Both the position numbers and the translations under genes were made by a program. From Cenococcum geophilum 1.58 (taxonomy: Eukaryota; Ascomycota; Dothideomycetes; Gloniales; Gloniaceae), in NCBI GenBank assembly GCA_001692895.1, contig KV748256.1:379293-443292 (forward strand): 64,000 bases of DNA, read 5' to 3'. The first letter of the stretch is position 1. Every line of letters begins with the position of its first letter. A model generated the notes under the pieces. That model worked only from the letters and a program-made list of their open reading frames with translations. It had not been told where the DNA came from and did no database searches. Shown piece by piece: positions 1 through 11,580 of the stretch.

Positions 1-1662
1 AGTAAAAGCCAATTAAGAGTCTGAAAGTGATCCGCAAGGCCCGTATGCTTGCCTTCTACCATAATGGTAGCTTCGTAAAAAGTTTTAAGGTGATCGTGTA
101 GATGCTCAAGCTCCCGCCAATGTCGCGCAAGAAGTAGGTCATCTTTGCCGAGTGCTTTAACGCCGGGGCCTGGTGTATAATCCTCGCAGAACTTTGTAAT
201 ACGTTCCCTATAATTAAGAAAGCGAGAAATAGCTGAAAATAAGGAGTTCCAGCGCGTTTGATTGTTTTGAATAAGCTAGCAGCCATTAGAATTAATTTTT
301 TGAAGATATTTGGATTTGATTTTCCTCCGGCTAATTAATAATCCATACCCGAGCGAATTAAACCCTTGTCTTTTAACGTTATACCCAAAATCTTAACCCA
401 AATCTTAATACTAAGATATTATTATGTACCTCTAAGCTATTGAAATCAGCCAAAGCACCCCTAATTTGAATCCTTTTAAACGCCGCGCGATGCTGGGGAG
501 TCATACGAATATACCGGACAAGATTATAAAGCAATCCAACCGCTCCGCGCTTTTTCTAAAGTTGCTCTATTCTTTTAAAATCCTGGTCGCGATATGCAGC
601 AGCTAAATCCTTATAGATATTCTCTGCATTAACCCCTATGATAAAGGCCTGGGCGTAAAGGTTCGTAATATGTCCAAAACAACGAAGTTTACGGGCCTTC
701 CGTTTCTTTACTAACATTCCTAGGTAGAGCGCTCGAAGTATTGCCTTAATACACGTATCATTTAACTCCGCATTGTTAGTTATAAAATACCCAATATTGC
801 CGCAGATCCTATAGTCTTTAAAGATATCAAGAAGGACAGCTGCCATATTCTCACCACTGTGTTCACTAATAACTTCGCGAAGGCCTAATACTACATGGCG
901 ACGCCTGCCTGATTTATTGATAAAATGTGCCGCTACACTAAGGACACTAAGTGCATTTGGCAACGTCTAAAGATTAAAAGATATCGAGATTATACTGCGG
1001 GCATTCTTTAGCTCCTTCCTTAATTTATCCTTCCGCGATTTAAATGACCTTTTAACCTACCCGCGAATCGTTTTAGAGGCCTTTGGCAATAACTTCTTAA
1101 GCCCAGGGTATATAAAGTATAGCAGTTGTTAGAAATAGGCGTTTTTAAATTCGAAGAATGCGATATAATAATAGACAACCTATCGTACAAGCAGCTGCTT
1201 AAAAGTGTCAAAATTACGACTCCAAATAAGAGACCTCTCGGCAGGGTAGTCTTTAATTGTTGGCTAAGCCGAAATAGGATCACAGTGCTTTTTCAGTAAG
1301 CCCGTAGCTTTGTCCATATTATGGTTGTTAACAAGGTAAGTTAACGCGGTAGATCTTCCACTTAATACAATCAAGAGCTCCTGCGGCTTCTTTAACTTCT
1401 TACAAATGTAACAGTAGTAATATGTTGTCGAGCCATCGCCTTCTTTAAGTTATAGATCCTCACCCTAGAGCCATATAGGTGACGTACGTTGTTTAGTATG
1501 CTTCGGCTTCTTCGTTAAGGCTTTACAACGAATATAATTGCGGCCCTGCAGCTTAAGCTTAAGCACCTCCTTGGTGTCGTTAGCGTCCGAATTAATTAAT
1601 TTTGGAGCAAGGATAACTTCGTTAGATTAGGGGGGGGTGCGAATTAACAGATATCGATCCAT
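1..1662 (-). pseudogene. hAT-family transposase with N-terminal BED zinc finger, RIP-degraded, 3' end cut by window edge
   Basis: Reading leftwards from an ATG at 1660-1662, a BED-type finger (paired Cys in YYYCYICKKLKK, then His in NNHNM) lies at about 1310-1450. The catalytic part is readable at 556-963, with the hAT-type segments RRRHVVLGLREV, EHSGENMAAVLLDIF and GNIGYFITNNAELND, and again at 1-290 in another frame (WRELEHLHDHL-like). Hundreds of residues of hAT core are recognisable but interrupted by many stops, several at CAG/CAA or TGG positions as RIP would leave. It would have catalysed cut-and-paste transposition in the nucleus; it cannot be functional now. Family assignment is firm, exact frame joins are not. 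Confidence 0.75.
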
Positions 1663-2037
1663 CGCAGAGGGAGGGGAGGAAGTTAAGTACAACACTACGG
1701 TTGGGGTGGTAGATGCGAGAGAGCAATTGCAGAAGCAGCAGTAGCTGCGACAGAGTGAGCAGCTGTCCTTAATTCTATGGCTAATACTCTACTAATTAGT
1801 TAACGAGTTAACAGTGCAGTCGCCAGAGTCGCCGATTGGCTTCGCATTATGCATTGACTCCTTAGCGCTCTATTCCTCCTTAGCCGCAGTTCGAATTGGG
1901 TATAGATCTGGAGCTCCAAGAGTCAAATCAGCCTCAAATCCACTCCTATCCACCAATCAGAAGGCTTAATCCAAATCCACGTCGAATCTGAATCCAACCA
2001 GGAGCTCCAAATAGACCCCGGTCCAAGTAGATCACTG
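1..2037 (-). mobile_element. hAT DNA transposon, terminal part (continues beyond the left edge)
   Basis: The right terminus is at 2037, where the sequence ends in GATCACTG; its reverse complement CAGTGATCTACTTGGA matches the terminal inverted repeats of the two short hAT elements at 53852-54960 and 59726-60838. The subterminal 250 bases are rich in GGAGCTCC palindromes, shared with both short elements. Inside lies a degraded BED-finger hAT transposase on the minus strand. The other end is outside the window, so its target duplication cannot be checked. It is probably the closest relative here of the autonomous parent of the two short copies. Confidence 0.75.
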
Positions 2038-3139
2038 CATACAAGATAGGCTTAATTGCCTACCAAAATACAGGGTGTCTCTGTCACTGCAGTAGCTACT
2101 ACAGTGGTAGAGACGCCTTAAATATTTAATATAACCGACTACTGAGGCTGTTAATAAGTGAAAGGTAGGCTACCGATATAGTGCGAACGATATAGTTGTT
2201 GATATCATTTATAGCCTGTTTTTGCTTTTAGTGTACGCGTAGATCGTCCTTGTATTTGGCGTAGAGCTAGTTATAGGTAGTAAGCTGGTTTAGGTCTAGC
2301 TTTGCTATCAATGTAGCCGTGGGTAGTATGTCCCTTAGTATAGGCCGACTTAGTAGTTCTAGCTTTAAAAGATCGTCTTTCTTCTTAGATGGGTTGATAT
2401 ACTGCTATACCTCATTAGTTTTGGCTGTGTTTTAGATAATAAAGAACCATTAAATCCAATCAGATGGCTTGTTAAGGATAAGGTTGATTTTTAATTTAGT
2501 AGAGGTTGTTATTTTTAGAATTTAATAGGTCAGGAAGGGTCCAGGTTAGGGTCCAGCTAGCGTCTTAGCAGAACCTTATTTGGACGTTCCGAACTTTTAA
2601 TTTAATTCGTCAGTTTAGATTACCAAAATCCAAAATTTTGTCACAGGGAGCGCGATTAATGACTCCTACTAATAGCTCTAACCACGTTTAATTTTTGATT
2701 TATAAATCGGCAGATCTATAGGTAATAGTTATTGCAAGCAGCTCCAGGTGCGGTATATATAAAATCTTAACTATAGTATAGAGAAGTCGTGGCTGCTAAT
2801 ATGGGGTCCCAAGTATTCTCGGAGGTCACGTGACTTCTTATATAAGCGACATTTCCGCCCTTCAAAAAAAAATTAAAATTTTCCAAAAATCGATCAACGC
2901 TATAGACAGCAGTAATATTAATCCGGCAGTACTGCCAATTCTCCCTATATACCATTATATGTATATCTAACAGCTCTAGAAGCGGTAAGAAGGTAAAATA
3001 GATAGGGGGGTTGAAATTTAGAAAATTGGATTTCGCGGTTAAGCTGTTCAAAAGTTAGGAAACTAAGACGAATGCCATATTCTCCGCTTACCTCCGAGCC
3101 AGTATATAATTTCCTAATTAGGAAAAGTTGTTTATAAGT
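2038..3139. other. AT-rich repeat-derived DNA without an identifiable gene
   Basis: Between the hAT terminus and the helicase relic. It contains a short perfect hairpin near 2081-2116 (GTCTCTG/CACTG arms around a GCAGTAGCTAC loop) and a 94-codon open frame on the minus strand (2767-3051) that matches no family I know. Base composition and TpA excess are those of RIP-mutated repeats. Confidence 0.5.
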
Positions 3140-4620
3140 AGTTACTACTGCCTCCGTGCAAAATCTTCTTATTATACCTCTTTAGTCTTACTTATAGTTG
3201 ACTGAAACCGTTCTATATTAAACCCACGTTCGAACATAAGCCCTAAAAGCTTCTTAACTCGTAAGATTGCTACATAGGTCAGCCCAGCTGTCTTATCCTT
3301 TTCCTTAATATCTAGAACCACCCGGTTAAGTATTAGGCCCTGGCTTTTATATATAGTAAGAGCAAAAGCTAGAGTAATTGGAAATTGACGCCGTAAATAA
3401 GAGCCTCTTATACCCTCCTACTTATAAAGCACAGAAAATATAGGGACAACTTTCTTACCATCCTGCCGAGTAAATAGGGCAGGTCCGTTATACCCATCTA
3501 CCGCAATTAGTAGTGACTGAGGCTGATCCTTTTTAATATCTGCGTGTCCCTTCCATACGACATCTTTAACTATACCAGTAGTACCGTTTACTAAGCCTAG
3601 TTTAACCCAGATATTATATATTAGCATTACTTTCGCGCCAATATATAGGGCTAGTTTCTCTATAGTATCGCACTAATCAGGAGTAACTTTCCGCGCACCT
3701 ACACCAGTGTTAACTAACTTAATAGCCACCACTGGCTATAAAAGGTCGCGAAGCCGAATAGTGTTATACTTGCCTACAGCAGCGCGTATACCATATAGCC
3801 GAATTGCGTTATTAAAGCCCGCAACCTTATTGGTAAATAGGCCCTGCTTACACCTAGTTAAAAGAAGCTTCCAGGTCAAATCACTTATAGAATCACTACG
3901 TAGCTCCGCAAGGGCGGTCCTAAATGTAGAGCTCTTAGCGTCATCACCGCCCTGCCGCATAACTTGATCTAGGACAGCAGTTCGGTCAATCGCCTCATAG
4001 GCTCCCTTTCCATGGCTAGCGAGCTCTGACGGCCTAGCGGATAGATTACTATATAAGGCCGCCTGACCTACAGGGGGAAGCTGATGGAAATTACCTACTA
4101 GTAAGATGTTCAAGCCCAAAGTAGTCGTCGTTACGCGTAGGGTAGATCTGACGGAGGCGGCGATCAATCCAGGCCAGATATACTTGCCCGATCATAGATT
4201 TCTCGTCAAGGATGAGATAGTGAATATCCTTAAAAGCTTATTATAGAGGCGTAAGACTAGCAGCAGGCAATTCCTCAAAGGGGCGATTCACTGGCAACCT
4301 CAATAGTTCGTATATAGTTCTACCATTAATATTAAAAGCAGCTACTCTAGTAGGGGCGGCTCGAACCAATGGCGACGGCTTGCCATTGGACATGGCTATA
4401 TTATAAAGCGTAGTAGACAGAACAGCAATAAGATGTGACTTGCCGGTTCCCGCCTCTCCATCAATGTTAATCTATAGTAGGGGGGGGGGCCAAGGCCTAA
4501 TTGGATCTGCCTGTAGTAATTAACTATAATATTATAGATATAACGCTGACCTGGTTATAAGGAGGACGGAGTTACTATTTAGGATAGGCGGCTCCATGGT
4601 AGAGGCTATAGCTGTGCTTC
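3140..4620 (-). pseudogene. PIF1-like/Helitron-type DNA helicase relic
   Basis: Reading leftwards, the Walker A motif GEAGTGKSH is at about 4434-4465, motif II (LILDEKSMIG) near 4195, and motif III (LVGNFHQLPPVGQ) near 4080-4115. The C-terminal 2B-like part follows at 3418-3627 (KLGLVNGTTGIVKDV) and 3150-3400, with an IYKSQGLILN segment matching the SAT-like TxHKSQG motif. Order and spacing are those of PIF1-family superfamily 1B helicases, which in fungal genomes often occur as Helitron helicase domains or their derivatives. In-frame stops and frame changes make it non-functional. No Rep endonuclease domain or Helitron termini could be identified, so Helitron membership is inferred. Upstream sequence ends at the repeat junction at 4661. 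Confidence 0.7.
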
Positions 4621-6879
4621 CTGCTAAAAAGTCCTCTTATTAAGCTGCGGGTACGTACCACCTACTTTAGACTCGCACCTTTACTAATTACTAATTAGAT
4701 TCTTCCACTTTTATATAGCAACGCTCCACTCCTTCTTTATTCCGTCTTAGTATCTTTATATATTATAATAAAGGACTTAGATATTATAAGGGGATAGGAT
4801 ATTAATGCTCGTCGCCTTAAGGAAATTAAGAGATATAATCTTGGATAACATATAAGAGGCCGGGCTTAAAAAATCCACGTTTTGTACTACTAAAGATAAA
4901 ATACCATGCAATTAGTTTATTTAGAAGATTCTTAGCAACTTAACTAAAAAGGAACGTGCTTCAAACAGCTAGTCTAGATAGGCTATTATTCCTTTTATAT
5001 TATCTTAGAGAACCAATGCCACTAAACGGTAAAATAATATAAAGTTAGAAGTTAAACCTAATTTAAACCCATAATAACGCTGGTATATACATTTACTTCC
5101 AAGCCAATCTCCGAATTATATGGTTTTATATTACTAAATAAGCCGTTCTTACTTAAAAATATAACCTTCTAGTTTTAAAGAATAAACCTAATCACCTAAA
5201 GTACTGTAAAGCTTTATATAGTCTATAAATTTTAAAAGGTAACACAGAAACTCTAATAGTTAAAGAAATTAGTTTCTCGCTATTTTAAGAAGTCGCAGTA
5301 TTAGTAGGTTTTATCTTAGACAAGAATAAAATTACTTAGCTTAATATGGTCACTAATAAGGAGGTTTATATTACCTAGTAAGGGCCATTACAAGCCTTAT
5401 TTTAGTAGTGTATGCTATATAATAGAAGTAGAGTAGAATTTCTACTTAAGAGTACGGATTATAAGTCCCTTTAATAACATCTAGCTATTTATATGCTAAT
5501 AATTACAGCTAAGTATTTAATTATAAAAGCACCGTACTAATTACTAAATAAGTAGGGCATAAACCCTCCTAGAATTGCCGATACTCTAATCTATAGTATT
5601 CGCACGCTAAGGCCGCACTTAAGAAACGGCAGAAGATTACGCCTAAGCCAATCCGCAAGCACTCAGATATTAAGTTTATTAATAAAGATAGCGAGAATAA
5701 GAGCGATGCTTTATCTATCTTATTAACACGCAGCGGTATTCTAAATCTATTAAGTCTAAAGAAATATAATTATAAAAGGGAGTAACCTACTAGAGGCATC
5801 CACGGGTAAACTATGGTAAACTACGGCAAGCTACTAGAAACAGCCGCAATAATCCAGTTATCTAGCCTATGGACAATCCCAATAATATAAAGCATGGTAA
5901 AAATAATTACGATACTCCCTAGAGTAAAACTGCTTTATATCCCTAATTAGCTTAGACTCTATATAATAATTTAATACTATACCCGCAAAAGCTTGCCTTA
6001 GTAAAATTATAGAAACTAATATAATCTAAGATACCTTAGGTAAAAATGCGCCTAAGGATAATATAACCTAAGCTAAGGAGATATAGGCTATAATGCCTAT
6101 TACATAAAGGTATAAGCATATAGTTATATAGAGTACATCTTAAATTAAACTAACATTAGCTCTTTTTAGATTTTAAGAGGCCGCTATAGCTAAAGCAGGA
6201 GGTAAGGTTTAATGAATAGAGCAATAGATATACAAATGTTCGGCTAAGCTATATAGAGTTCCTAAAAAGGCCGTCTTAGCAAAGAACCCGGTCCCTATTC
6301 CTAGTAAATAGGGTTTAAATCTAAAGTTTAAATCATTCCTATACTAGCTATATAGCGCATCTAAAATATTCCACTAAGAGCGCACGCAACTAAACGGTAG
6401 GGTTTTTGCTAATAGTATAGGAACCAGAAAAATCATAACCGCGTACTTAACTATTATCCTTAGTTACCACTATGCTATAAACCTAGACAAAGTAGATACT
6501 AATTAAGCGGCTAGGAATGCGAATTAGTATCTATAAAAGGATAACTAGGCTAAAGACGCCGAGTGTCCTAGCTAGGATAAGATGCCTTTTCTATACTTAT
6601 ATATAAATCGAAACGCCATATCTATAATGCGAAGACAGTATAATGCAAATCTAGTTATTATAATTCTAAGTGTAATTACTAGCTAGAGAGACAATTATAT
6701 CTTATTATTTAAGGACTCTACGCTTGTAATAAAAGAGCAGACGCTACTACGGTTTATAATATACTATGAGATAGAAGGTATATCTAAAGGAATGGCGCGA
6801 CCAAACCCTTAGGAATAGCTTTAAATGGGGACTTTAGGGGACTAGTCAGATTACAATGCGATAAATAATAGTCGGACTC

Positions 6880-7054
6880 TGTTGGACTCACAAGGTGATA
6901 TCACGTATCTACAAGTTGTAGGTAGTATGATGGTTGTTGTTGTATATTCTTCTTGTCAAGAAAGGGGGAGGGCAAGGAACTTAAGGTTCCTCGCTACGGT
7001 AGTGCCGCGGCGACACGTGATGACACGTGACGACCGCTTACCTTATTCCCGACA
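6880..7054 (-). repeat. Long terminal repeat (3' LTR of the gag-only element)
   Basis: 175 bp, TG...CA bounded, differing from its partner at 9040-9214 only by a handful of transitions (for example TGATGACACGTG here, TAATAACACGTG there). It contains closely spaced CACGTG boxes and the palindrome AAGGAACTTAAGGTTCCT. The purine-rich stretch just inside it on the minus strand (AAAAGAAGAG) is a plausible polypurine tract. Confidence 0.9.
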
Positions 7055-7453
7055 CTAGCAACTCTTCTTTTGTGGTTACCATCTATATACACTTATAGAT
7101 TGCCACTATACAAAGATACAAAGCTAAGGAAAAGAAGAAGGAGAAAAAGGGAAGACACTAGGGGTTAACGCAAATACAAAGGGGCCACTAAGGCGCTAGT
7201 GGTAAGCGAGCCAATAGCAATTTTCCATGCCGGGCATAGGAAATCCTAATTGGTTGGTGGAATTTAGGGTCGGCAGAATATGGCAGAATTTGGCAGGTAA
7301 CGCGTCCTAGAAAACTGTGTCGTTAAAATAGGGTTACGGAGCTAGCGGGACGTAACTGGATACGGCTAGCTCGAGCGAATGGGAACGACGGTTGACTAAT
7401 AGGAATGCTCTTGAATTGCCTTTGTCATCGCATCTACCGGGTTGTCTTAGCCA

Positions 7454-8587
7454 TTAATCCATCGAATCCCAAAGAGTTCTTGATGCTCCACGAGGACCTC
7501 TATGAGAACTTCCACGAGGACCTCCATGAGGACCTCTATAAGAACCTCCATGAGGACCTCCACAAGGACCTCCATGAGGACCTCCACAAGGACCTCCATG
7601 AGGACCTCTGCAAGGACCTCCACGAGGACCTCTGCAAGGACCTCCACAAGGACCTTCACGAGGACCTTCACGAGGACCTCTGCAAGGACCTCCACAAGGA
7701 CCTCCATGAGGACTTCCACGAGGACCTCCATGAGGACCTCCACGATTGCTTTGTGGTCGACATTGATTGTACCCTCTGCCGTGTTCCAATTCCCTGCTAA
7801 ACTTCTCCTGATCTTGTGGTGGTAACGTAGATCTGGGTTGTTGCGGAGGTTGTTGCGGAGATTGCTGCGGAGATTGCTGCGGTGGTAACGTAGAGCTTAA
7901 TAGAACAGGGCGTGGTACCTGATCCTACTGTGGCAGCGTTTGAAGTTTGTTAGGCCGCGAAGCAAGGGGATCTTGCGCTTGCTTAGGTTAAGGGGCAGTA
8001 GTCGAAGTTGCGGGTTGCATTGGTGGATCCTGGGGAACTAAAGACAGAGGTAGAAGTGATAGATACAGAACTAAAGACGGGGGTAGCTGCGGATATTGCT
8101 GCAGAGGCTGCTGCGGAGGCTATTGCGGAGGCTGTTGCTAGGCAGGAGGAGGACCTTCTGAAGAATATCGGTTGGTTTTTGGTTTCCGTAGTTAACGTGT
8201 GATCTCAGCTTCCGTCCATATTGGTTCTTCTGCACTAGTAATAACGGCCTAAATATTGCTAGCAATTGGGTTACTGTTCTCAGCAACGTATACCCCATTC
8301 CTACGGAGGAAGTCTTAAAAGTCCCGAATAATACTAGCGTTACCGAGTGCCCAGGTGTCGGCGGTCCATCCTATAAAATCTTCCCTAAAGTATTCCCATA
8401 ACTGTAAATCGGCGTAGTGGCTATCTCGGTAGAATAGAATATAGTGTAGGAGAAAGCCGTTAACTTGTTTTGCGGTACAGGTTGCCGTATCAAGGGCGGG
8501 GAATTCGTCCCAATCTTCATCGATAAGTTTCGCGTACATAGCTACCCCTAGTGGTAAGGAGTCTCTCCAGTCGTTTGGAGTAGCCAT
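7454..8587 (-). pseudogene. Gag-like protein with Gln/Pro linker and Gly-Gly-Pro repeat tail
   Basis: The minus-strand frame opens at ATG 8587 (MATPNDWRDSLPLGV...) and runs in one frame to a TAA at 7454, about 377 codons. The first 90 residues are an acidic, Trp-rich globular-looking segment (LWEYFREDFIGW). Then comes a Pro/Gln-rich linker (repeated QQPPQ) and a basic tail of about 85 residues built from four-residue units GGPH/RGPC/GGPR. Roughly half a dozen in-frame stops occur, several where a Gln codon is expected, as RIP would make. By position between LTRs I read it as Gag, with the Gly/Arg-rich tail taking the nucleocapsid role usually held by a zinc knuckle. That role is inference; no family match is visible. 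Confidence 0.6.
7488..7743. repeat. 12-bp coding minisatellite (CACGAGGACCTC-type units)
   Basis: About 21 tandem units of 12 bp, variants of CAYGAGGACCTC and TGCAAGGACCTC. Because the unit length is a multiple of three, several frames on both strands stay open: HEDL/HKDL on the plus strand and GGPH-type on the minus strand. Only the minus-strand Gly-Gly-Pro frame continues the gag-like frame upstream. Confidence 0.9.
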
Positions 8588-8698
8588 GGTTATGTATTAT
8601 AGAGTTATAGGAAGGGAAATGTTGGTGTAGGGATTGTCGTTTGCCGTCTTCTGTCGCGACCGTGATTTGATAGTGGCTGTATTGTGTTTTTGTCGTTT

Positions 8699-8935
8699 AG
8701 TACGCGTCCGTGACGTATATTTGTTGTTTGGTACGCGTTCGTGACGTATATTTGCGATTACAGGGCTCAGGACCAGTTCTGGCCTTAAATCGCGAAGACT
8801 CGTAAAGCGTGTTGTTCTGCGTGATGGACGCAAGAATCTGTAATCTGGGGAAGGCTCAGGACTAGTTCTGGCCTTTAGATCCTTGGATTCGTGGAAGAGT
8901 TCTATTTAAGGTTCAGGACCAGTTCTGACCTTAAA
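8699..8935. repeat. Short repeats in the leader of the gag-only element
   Basis: Two copies of TACGCGTYCGTGACGTATAT (8701-8720, 8732-8751) and three copies of GGYTCAGGACYAGTTCTGRCC (near 8765, 8851 and 8911). On the coding strand they lie between the 5' LTR and the gag-like start, partly overlapping nothing else. Position suggests a role in RNA packaging, dimerisation or transcription, but this is inference. Confidence 0.6.
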
Positions 8936-9039
8936 AGACAGCTTCCCTTAGCACAAGTAGCACTGGTATAGTGGCTCGTCTCTTCTTAGTGAAAACCTAG
9001 CTGTTCTATAGTATAACAGTGAAGTTAACCACTGATCAG

Positions 9040-9214
9040 TGTTGGACTTACAAGGTGATATCACGTATCTACAAGTTGTAGGTAGTATAATGGTTGTTGT
9101 TGTATATTCTTCTTGTTAAGAAAGGGGGAGGGCAAGGAACTTAAGGTTCCTCGCTACGGTAGTGCCGCGGCGACACGTAATAACACGTGACGACCGCTTA
9201 CCTTATTCCCGACA
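9040..9214 (-). repeat. Long terminal repeat (5' LTR of the gag-only element)
   Basis: 175 bp partner of 6880-7054, followed directly by the target duplication GACTC at 9215-9219, after which the interrupted repeat resumes. On the coding (minus) strand it lies about 450 bp upstream of the gag-like ATG at 8587. Confidence 0.9.
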
Positions 9215-10596
9215 GACTCTTATAGGTAAAAAGAAAATACCCTACTTATAGTTCTCTAACGGCCCTCTATAGAAGTATATAGACTATTACAACTACGCTC
9301 TTTAGCAGAATCTTATAGGATAAGTTTTATAATAAAAAAAATAAAAAACTTATATTAACTAATTCCTTCATTCTTAAAAAAAAGTGGTACCGCTATACCT
9401 AAGATTCTTTGCCTAGGCTATTTCCAGTACAGTAATAGAGAATAGTGTTATGGATATATGCTGGTTTATTATAAGCGCCCTTAAAGATACAGATTGGGCA
9501 ACCGCTTAAGCTAACCTAGCATTTTTAGAAAATACACGTCCGCGGAAGTTAATAAAATAGCTAAACTATAGACCTAATTTTTAAAGCAGGGAAGGAGCAA
9601 CCCTAAAAGTGCCTTGTAGTCTGCGATATATAAAGAATTAGTTAAGGTCAGTGGCCTAATTCTTATAAATTTTCTTATTCGCCGTAACCGGGATACTATT
9701 GACTTTAATAACCGAAAACTAAAAGCTGTCCTAGGCTAGCTCTAAATTTAATACGTAAAGTATAATTATAAAACTAAAGAACTTAAATTCCTATACAGTA
9801 TAGAAGGTGCAATAGTGTTAGAAATAGAAGAGGCATTCTAGTAGAAAATAGTTGAATAAGAGAAGATGGTTCTCCTACTGGGAAAAAACTAGTATAAATG
9901 GCCAGCAGCTCCTTAAGCAGCTACTTTACGTGCTATAATATAGTAATAACGCCCGGGTTACTTTTATAGAAGGATAGATTTAATAAGGATCTTCCAGATA
10001 ACCAAAAAAATAAACGTTTAGTCTAATACTATACCAACGCAGTTAAAAATCCTATTAAAAGTATCTTGGATTAGAACAAGGAGGAAATTCTTTATAATAA
10101 CGCGAAGTTTAAGACGCTTTTAGCTATCTATAAAGAAATTACAGTAGCACTATATATTAAAGGCTATCGTAGCAAATTTTTTATTAGTACTAATTTTTTA
10201 TTTATTAGGGCGGTATATATACTAGCAAGTAGCAAAACACTCTATCTTTTTACCTCTTAATAGTAGTACGCTTAACTGGAACTCTAAGCTAATACTTATT
10301 TTAGGCCTTAGTTGCTAAATATAGTAAGGATGCCGTTATATACCTCCTTAGAGGAATACTACTAAAGTAAAAAGACCATATAATCTATAACTCGTGGAAG
10401 CAGCTAAACAGATTATAAACTCTCTTATTATTTCTAAAGGCTATTATAGAGGGTATTACTATTAACGGCTTCCCGTATTAAAAGTGGAATTCTAAATAAG
10501 CTTAAGTTTAAGAAAAATATAGACATAAATAAGCCTGGAAATTTAAAGAAGCAGCTAATGCAAATGTTATAGATTATAGTAGCGATGTGTTTTTAA

Positions 10597-11570
10597 TCCT
10601 TTTAGCGCGGAATTAGGTAATATACTAGGTAGTTTGCCGTAAATTCTTCTTTAGTAGAAGAAGTATAACAGACTATTATTTTTAGAATTAGGCAATATAG
10701 TAGGCAGTATTCCGCAGTCTTATGGTTAGTAAAAAGCAAATACTAGATTTTTTTTTATAGAATTAAGTAATATACTCGGCGATATATAGCAGTCTTACAG
10801 CTAATAGAAGGCATATACTAAGTTATTTTTTATGGAACTGGGCAATATATCGGCAATATACCACAATTCTTTTATTAATAAGAGAAGATACTATCTTGCT
10901 ATTTAAGGAACCGGGCAATGCGCGGGTAATATATTGCAGTACTCTATTAATAAAAGAAGCCGCTAACTTATAACGCGGGAACCGGGCAATATATAAGCCA
11001 ATATTCGGAATACTCTGCTTATAAGAGAAGCCTATTAGCTTATAATGTAGGAACCAGGTAACGCACGATTAGGTATATCACAGTGCTCTATTAATAAGCA
11101 GCGCCTACTAGTTTACTATTTAAGGACCTAAGTAATACGCTAGGCTATATATCGTAGTGCTCTATTAATGTGGCAAGTCTGCTAGCTTATGATATAAGAG
11201 CTAGGCAATATATAAGCTAATATATTAAAATACTCTGCTAATAGACAGTACCTACTAGCTTGCAATTTAAAGAATTGGGCAATATACCTAGCAATATGCA
11301 GCAACTTCGTGCTTAGTGATAGAAGTCTGCTAGCTTACCGCTTAAGGAACTGGGCGGTATGCTAGGCAATATACGGTAATTTCGCGCTTAGTAATAGAAG
11401 TTTACTAGCTTACCGCTTAAGGAACTAGGCAATATACTAGGCAATATACAGCAATTTCTCGCTTAGTAATGGAAGTCTGCTAGCTTACCGCTTAAGAAAC
11501 TGGGCGTGTACTAGGCAATATATGGCAATTTCGCGCTTAGTAATTAAAGTCTGCTAGTTTACTCTTTAAG
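10597..11570 (+). repeat. 75-bp tandem array at the 3' end of element copy A
   Basis: About 13 diverged units built on CTTAAGGAACTGGGCAATAT...CTAGCTTACCG. The three units between about 11340 and 11565 are the clearest at 75 bp each. Older units upstream are more mutated. The same array closes copy B. Confidence 0.85.
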
Positions 11571-11580
11571 GCAGTAATCT

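Larger units (their letters stand above)
6880..9214 (-). mobile_element. Gag-only LTR retrotransposon with TSD GACTC (TR-GAG-like)
   Basis: Two 175-bp direct repeats (6880-7054 and 9040-9214), each starting TGTTGG and ending CGACA, are flanked by a 5-bp duplication, GACTC at 6875-6879 and 9215-9219. The 1985-bp interior has one long minus-strand frame (7454-8587) with a few RIP-like stops and no protease, reverse transcriptase or integrase. The coding strand puts the 5' LTR at 9040-9214. The element is much less mutated than the repeat it landed in, so it is younger. It must have been mobilised by enzymes from another element. I could not assign the primer-binding site with confidence. Confidence 0.85.
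4661..11580 (+). mobile_element. Large unidentified repeat element, copy A (interrupted by an LTR element)
   Basis: This stretch aligns over its whole length to copy B at 14163-18950: both start at CCTACTTTAGAC and both end in the same 75-bp tandem array. The alignment is broken only by the LTR element at 6880-9214 and by a deletion of roughly 130 bases near 10460. RIP-type transitions dominate the differences. Plus-strand frames, read through stops, look like former coding sequence in both copies, for instance RRVHRFLSNSKRED and KRLRFF in copy B near 16540-16720, but I do not recognise the protein. No LTRs, TIRs or polyA tail were found, so its class is open. Confidence 0.6.

Noticed and set aside
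7405-7800. Plus-strand 131-codon frame of HEDL/HKDL repeats as a real protein
   Set aside because: It is the antisense reading of the minisatellite inside the LTR element; only the opposite-strand GGPH frame continues the long gag-like frame.
10597-11570. CRISPR-like array
   Set aside because: Units are contiguous 75-bp tandem repeats without unique spacers, in a fungal genome.
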